Part shown: positions 60,525-64,000 of the stretch, piece after piece
Layout: each line of letters begins with the position of its first letter
How positions within the stretch are numbered: position 1 is the first letter of the stretch
Source of the DNA: Xenophilus sp. Marseille-Q4582
GTDB lineage: Bacteria > Pseudomonadota > Gammaproteobacteria > Burkholderiales > Burkholderiaceae_C
Direction: 5' to 3'
Assembly: GCF_916700565.1 (NCBI RefSeq)
Contig: NZ_CAKAKO010000006.1
Coordinates: forward strand, 496,001-560,000
Length of the DNA: 64,000 nt
Notes under the pieces: model-generated
What the model was told of the DNA's origin: nothing
What the model saw: only the letters and a program-made list of their open reading frames with translations
Database searches by the model: none
Translations under genes and position numbers: made by a program

Positions 60525-61870
60525 CAGGACAACTCTTCCTTGCGCAGGCGCACGATCGGCGCCAGCACGCTGGGCAGGCTCTGCACGCGCGCCAGCACCT
60601 CGTCCAGCGTGCCTTCGCGCGTGTCGTGCGTGAGGATGATCAGGTCGGTCTGGGTCGAACCTTCGCCGCCCACCTCGTCGGCTTCGCGCTGTAGCACGGC
60701 GTCGATGCTGATGCCGGCCTCGGCCAGCAAGGTGGTGACACGGGCCAGCACGCCGGCTTCGTCGGCCACGCGCAGGCGCAGGTAGTAGCTGGTCACCACC
60801 TCGCTCATGGGCACGATGGGCAGGTCGCCCGTGTTGGCCAGGATGGCGTCCGGGTGGAAGGCCAGGTGCGGCACGCGGTGCGCCGCGTCGGCCGTGTGCA
60901 GGCGCGTGATGTCGACCAGGTCGGCGATCACGGCGCTGGCGGTGGGCTCGCTGCCCGCGCCCTTGCCGTAGTACAGCGTGGTGCCCACGGCATCGCCGTT
61001 CACCACCACCGCGTTCATCGCGCCTTCCACGTTGGCCAGCAGCCGCTTGGAGGGCACCAGCGCCGGATGCACGCGCAGCTCGATGCCCTTGGCGCTGCGC
61101 TTGGTGATGCCCAGCAGCTTGATGCGGTAGCCCAGCTGCTCGGCGTACTTGATGTCCTGTGCGGCGAGTTTCGTGATGCCTTCCACGTGCGCCTTGTCGA
61201 ACTGCACGGGGATGCCGAAGGCGATGGCGCTCATCAGTGTGGCCTTGTGGGCGGCGTCCACGCCTTCGATGTCGAAGGTCGGGTCCGCTTCGGCGTAGCC
61301 CAGGCGTTGCGCTTCCTTGAGCACGGTGTCGAAGTCCAGGCCCTTGTCGCGCATCTCCGACAGGATGAAGTTCGTGGTGCCGTTGATGATGCCGGCGATC
61401 CACTGGATGCTGTTGGCCGTGAGGCCCTCGCGCAGCGCCTTGATGATCGGGATGCCGCCGGCCACCGCGGCCTCGAAGGCCACCATCACGCCCTTGGCAT
61501 GGGCTGCGGCGAAGATCTCGGTGCCGTGCACGGCCAGCAGCGCCTTGTTGGCGGTGACCACGTGCTTGCCGGCCGCGATGGCCTCGAGCACCAGCGCCTT
61601 GGCGATGCCGTAGCCGCCGATCAGTTCGATGACGATGTCGATGTCGGGATTGGCGATGACTTCACGCGCATCCCCCACCACCTTCACGCCCTCGCCCACC
61701 ACGGACTTGGCGCGCGCCACGTCGAGGTCGGCCACCATGGTGATCTCGATCCCGCGACCCGCACGGCGGCGGATCTCTTCCTGGTTGCGCTGGAGCACCT
61801 GGAAGGTGCCGCTGCCGACGGTGCCGATGCCCAGAAGGCCGACCTGGAGGGGTTTCATGGATTCACTCAT
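60524..61870 (-). CDS. hom: Homoserine dehydrogenase with ACT domain
   Basis: A 448-residue enzyme reducing aspartate semialdehyde to homoserine. NAD(P) motif VGLLGIGTVGSGTF (about 10-23), VTANKALLAVHGTEIF near 108-123, the catalytic segment INGTTNFILSEMRDKGLDFD (about 178) with AEADPTFDIEGVDAAHK near 212, and a C-terminal ACT domain (VADEAGVLARVTTLLAEAGI near 365) for threonine feedback. ATG 61870 or 61858 (MKPLQVG). It follows alaA by 99 bp. Confidence 0.96.
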   Translation of the reverse strand: MSESMKPLQVGLLGIGTVGSGTFQVLQRNQEEIRRRAGRGIEITMVADLDVARAKSVVGEGVKVVGDAREVIANPDIDIVIELIGGYGIAKALVLEAIAAGKHVVTANKALLAVHGTEIFAAAHAKGVMVAFEAAVAGGIPIIKALREGLTANSIQWIAGIINGTTNFILSEMRDKGLDFDTVLKEAQRLGYAEADPTFDIEGVDAAHKATLMSAIAFGIPVQFDKAHVEGITKLAAQDIKYAEQLGYRIKLLGITKRSAKGIELRVHPALVPSKRLLANVEGAMNAVVVNGDAVGTTLYYGKGAGSEPTASAVIADLVDITRLHTADAAHRVPHLAFHPDAILANTGDLPIVPMSEVVTSYYLRLRVADEAGVLARVTTLLAEAGISIDAVLQREADEVGGEGSTQTDLIILTHDTREGTLDEVLARVQSLPSVLAPIVRLRKEELS

Positions 61871-61969
61871 ATCGCACTCACAACGAGCATGGCGCCGCCC
61901 ACGGAAGGCGGCTGGAAGGAAAAGGGTCGGTCAGGCGCTGCCGCTCGGTTTCGGACGCGATCAGCGCCT

Positions 61970-63193
61970 TCAGGCGAAGCGCGTGCGGTAGCGCTCGAGG
62001 AACTTGGCGATGCGCGTGATGGCCTCGCGCAGGTCGTCCTCGTGAGGCAGGAACACGATGCGGAAATGCTGGTGGTCGGGGTAGTTGAAGCCCGAGCCCT
62101 GCACCAGCATCACCCGCGTTTCGCGCAGCACCTGCATGAAGAACTGGCGGTCGTCCTGGATCGGATACATCTTCGGATCCAGCCGCGGGAACATGTAGAG
62201 CGCCGCCGAGGGCTTGACGCAAGTGACCCCGGGAATCGCCGTGATCAGCTCGTAGGCCAGGTCGCGCTGGCGGCGCAGGCGGCCGCCCTCCTTCACCAGA
62301 TCGTGGATGCTCTGGTAGCCGCCCAGCGCCGTCTGGATCGCCCACTGGCCCGGCACATTGGAGCCGAGCTTGAGGTTGGCCAGCATGTTCAGGCCCTCGA
62401 TGTAGTCGGTGGCCGCATGCTTGGGGCCCGACACCACCATCCAGCCCGCGCGGTAGCCGCAGGAGCGGTAGGCCTTCGAGAGCGAATTGAAGGTCAGCGT
62501 GAGCACGTCCGTCGACAGGCTGCCCATGGCGGTGAACTTCACGCCGTCGTAGAGCACCTTGTCGTAGACCTCGTCCACCAGCAGCACGAGGCCGTGCTCG
62601 CGCGCGATCTGCACAATGCCCTTGAGCATCGCATCCGGATAGATCACGCCGGTGGGGTTGTTGGGGTTGATGACCACGATGCCGCGCGTGCGCGGCGTGA
62701 TCTTGGCGCGCATGTCCTCGAGGTCGGGCAGCCAGCCGTTGTCCTCGTCGCACTTGTAGTGCACCGGCGTGCCGCCCGACAGCGACGTGGCCGCCGTCCA
62801 CAGCGGGTAGTCCGGCATCGGCACCAGCAGTTCGTCGCCTTCGTTGAGCAGCGCGTTGGTGGCCAGCACGATCAGCTCGCTCGCGCCGTTGCCCAGGTAG
62901 ATGTCCTCCAGCGTCACGCCTTCGATGCCCAGCTGTTGGGTGTAGTGCATGACGGCCTTGCGCGCCGCGAAGATGCCCTTGCTGTCGGAATAGCCTGCCG
63001 AGTTCGGCAGGTTGCGGATCATGTCCTGCTGGATCTCTTCCGGGGCGTCGAAGCCGAACGGCGCCATGTTGCCGATGTTCAGCTTGATGATCTTCTGGCC
63101 CTCGTCCTCCATCTGCTTGGCGGCGTCGACGATCGGCCCGCGAACGTCATAGAGCACATTGGCCAGCTTGGCCGATTTCTGGATGGGTTTCAA
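61970..63193 (-). CDS. alaA: Alanine-synthesising aminotransferase (AlaA/AlaC-type, PLP)
   Basis: A 407-residue class I aminotransferase. KPIQKSAKLANVLYDVRGPI at the N-terminus, NIGNMAPFGFDAPEEI near 40, NPNNPTGVIYPDAML near 178, and the PLP-Lys in NSLSKAYRSCGYRAGWMV near 243 match AlaA, which makes alanine from pyruvate and glutamate. No ATG fits; TTG 63193 has GGAGG 7-11 bases upstream. It heads the alaA-hom-thrC-mob/moe transcript. Confidence 0.9.
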   Translation of the reverse strand: MKPIQKSAKLANVLYDVRGPIVDAAKQMEDEGQKIIKLNIGNMAPFGFDAPEEIQQDMIRNLPNSAGYSDSKGIFAARKAVMHYTQQLGIEGVTLEDIYLGNGASELIVLATNALLNEGDELLVPMPDYPLWTAATSLSGGTPVHYKCDEDNGWLPDLEDMRAKITPRTRGIVVINPNNPTGVIYPDAMLKGIVQIAREHGLVLLVDEVYDKVLYDGVKFTAMGSLSTDVLTLTFNSLSKAYRSCGYRAGWMVVSGPKHAATDYIEGLNMLANLKLGSNVPGQWAIQTALGGYQSIHDLVKEGGRLRRQRDLAYELITAIPGVTCVKPSAALYMFPRLDPKMYPIQDDRQFFMQVLRETRVMLVQGSGFNYPDHQHFRIVFLPHEDDLREAITRIAKFLERYRTRFA

Positions 63194-63286
63194 GATGCCT
63201 CCGCGGGCGCTGCGCAAGGGGAAAAACGTAGAATTTGACCACAGTTCCCGCCCACCGCGCCGCTTCGCGCACCACCTGGCCCCCTC

Positions 63287-63682
63287 ATGAAACTCCAGCC
63301 CGACAAAGCCGATGTGCAGACCCTGACCGCGCACGGGCCGGGCTGGGTGGCGATCAACGGCGAGCGCGTGGCGCACAGCGTGGTGGTGGGCTCGCGCGAC
63401 GAGCGCCAGCCCTGGCACTGCGAGCGCTTCGAGGAGCTGGGACCGGAGCATTTCGCCCTGCTGGCCGGAATGCGGCCCGAGGTGGTCATCTTCGGCAGCG
63501 GAGGGCGCATCCGCTTCCCGCGGCCGGCCTGGCTGGAGGCGCTGGTGCGCCAGGGCGTGGGCGTGGAAACCATGGACACCGCCGCCGCCTGCCGCACCTA
63601 CAACATCCTGGCGGGCGAAGGCCGCCACGTGGTGGCCGCGCTGCTCATCGAGCCTTGCGCGACGGCCGCGAGTGCCGGTTAA
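63287..63682 (+). CDS. Mth938-like domain protein
   Basis: A 131-residue protein of the Mth938/NDUFAF3 family (DUF498). Conserved parts are GPGWVAINGERVAHSVVVGS near 18-37, the strand PEVVIFGSGGRIRFPRPAWL near 65, and GVGVETMDTAAACRTYNILA near 89-108, the usual GxE.M.T..A..TYN motif. Function in bacteria is unknown; mitochondrial relatives assist complex I assembly. It is divergent from alaA and precedes the peroxiredoxin by 191 bp. Confidence 0.88.
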   Translation: MKLQPDKADVQTLTAHGPGWVAINGERVAHSVVVGSRDERQPWHCERFEELGPEHFALLAGMRPEVVIFGSGGRIRFPRPAWLEALVRQGVGVETMDTAAACRTYNILAGEGRHVVAALLIEPCATAASAG

Positions 63683-63692
63683 CAATCCGGGT

Positions 63693-63698
63693 TAAAAT
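63693..63698 (+). promoter_or_regulatory. -10-like hexamer for the peroxiredoxin gene
   Basis: TAAAAT in an AT-rich patch just after the Mth938-domain gene stop. From here to ATG 63874 is an about 170-base leader. No good -35 is seen. Confidence 0.4.
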
Positions 63699-63873
63699 AG
63701 CGGGTTGCAGACCGGACTGTGCAAGCTGCCCCCGTGTGGAGGGGCAGCGGCCCGGCCAGACGATCGTTCTGCGGCTGCGTTCGCGCGTGGTCTTCGCAGT
63801 ATGGCATGTCGGGCCTCCAGGCATCGCGCATCCTGTTCTTACTCGGGAACCACCAGCGGAGAAAACAATTTTC

Positions 63874-64000
63874 ATGGCGATCGTTGTCAACAAACCCATT
63901 CCCGAATTCGATGCCAGTGCCACGGGCGGCATCAAGGTCTCGAACACCTCCCACCTCGGGCAGATCGTGGTGTTGTACTTCTATCCCAAGGACAACACCC
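63874..64000 (+). CDS. bcp: Peroxiredoxin, Bcp/PrxQ family (5' part, cut by window edge)
   Basis: The first 42 codons read MAIVVNKPIPEFDASATGGI then VSNTSHLGQIVVLYFYPKDN. The strand VVLYFYPKDNT followed (outside the window) by the TPGC active site is the start of thioredoxin-dependent Bcp/PrxQ peroxiredoxins, which reduce hydroperoxides in the cytoplasm. The catalytic Cys lies just beyond the edge. GGAG lies 15 bases upstream of ATG 63874. The leader is long and holds a CTGCCCC/GGGGCAG hairpin near 63729-63750. Confidence 0.88.
   Translation, partial: MAIVVNKPIPEFDASATGGIKVSNTSHLGQIVVLYFYPKDNT

Overview
The window is high-GC DNA with the gene content and short-intergenic style of a betaproteobacterium, most likely Burkholderiales and probably Comamonadaceae (relatives of Variovorax, Acidovorax, Xenophilus). 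Supporting signs are the zapB-like/zapA/6S RNA order, the hom-thrC-mobB-moeA-moaD block, a cobalamin cluster typical of the group, GC-rich dispersed hairpin repeats, and -10-like hexamers placed 7-8 nt before ATG codons. The family is inferred; no rRNA or tRNA is present to confirm it.

Layout. 1-249: start of a type I methylase (hsdM), cut by the window edge. 365-2068: acyl-CoA ligase. 2255-9327: a one-direction metal (probably copper) module: DUF2946, SCO, PCu(A)C chaperone, cytochrome c, second DUF2946, second PCu(A)C, TonB receptor, PepSY membrane protein. 9315-16593: metabolic and housekeeping genes (nitronate monooxygenase family, PEP-mutase family, DUF1439, glycerophosphodiesterase, an IscR-like regulator with only one cluster cysteine, DUF6172, FAH-family hydratase, endonuclease III). 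16554-20564 (minus): cobC-cobS-cobT-cobQ. 20641-22211: small proteins, a second-type IF-1 and an RRM protein, ended by a strong terminator. 22215-29469 (minus): RND tripartite efflux operon and an esterase-fold protein lacking its catalytic Ser, with a divergent LysR gene.

30725-40345 (minus): the main cobalamin locus. A cobalamin riboswitch precedes btuB, then cobB, a dispersed repeat, cobU, btuF, btuC, btuD, cobO, cbiB and the threonine-phosphate decarboxylase. Together with cobQTSC 10 kb away it covers B12 uptake, adenosylation, late amidations and nucleotide-loop assembly, but no corrin-ring genes lie in the window. 40435-41440: zapB-like gene, zapA and 6S RNA. 41483-46861: TauE/SafE exporter, lgt, DUF924, Kef antiporter, a membrane protein, an exported cyclic-nucleotide-binding-like lipoprotein, and an NTF2-like protein.

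46993-48307 is a complete IS3-family element with matching ends and a 4-bp target duplication. 48354-53997: SDR/LysR pair, a bacterioferritin lacking the haem Met, two gene remnants pointing at each other's 5' ends, and LysR/ilvD. 54014-54976 is an IS110-family transposase just after ilvD. 55264-63193: a molybdopterin and threonine/alanine synthesis block (alaA, hom, thrC, mobB, moeA, moaD and moaE) in which a dapA-like gene on the other strand separates moaD from moaE. The window ends with a Mth938-domain protein and the start of a Bcp/PrxQ peroxiredoxin.

No CRISPR array, tRNA, rRNA or prophage was seen. The strongest non-routine observations are the catalytically altered hydrolase, the single-Cys IscR relative, the exported CNB-like lipoprotein, the riboswitch-headed split B12 regulon, and a 33-codon ORF plus strong hairpin ahead of the dapA-like gene.
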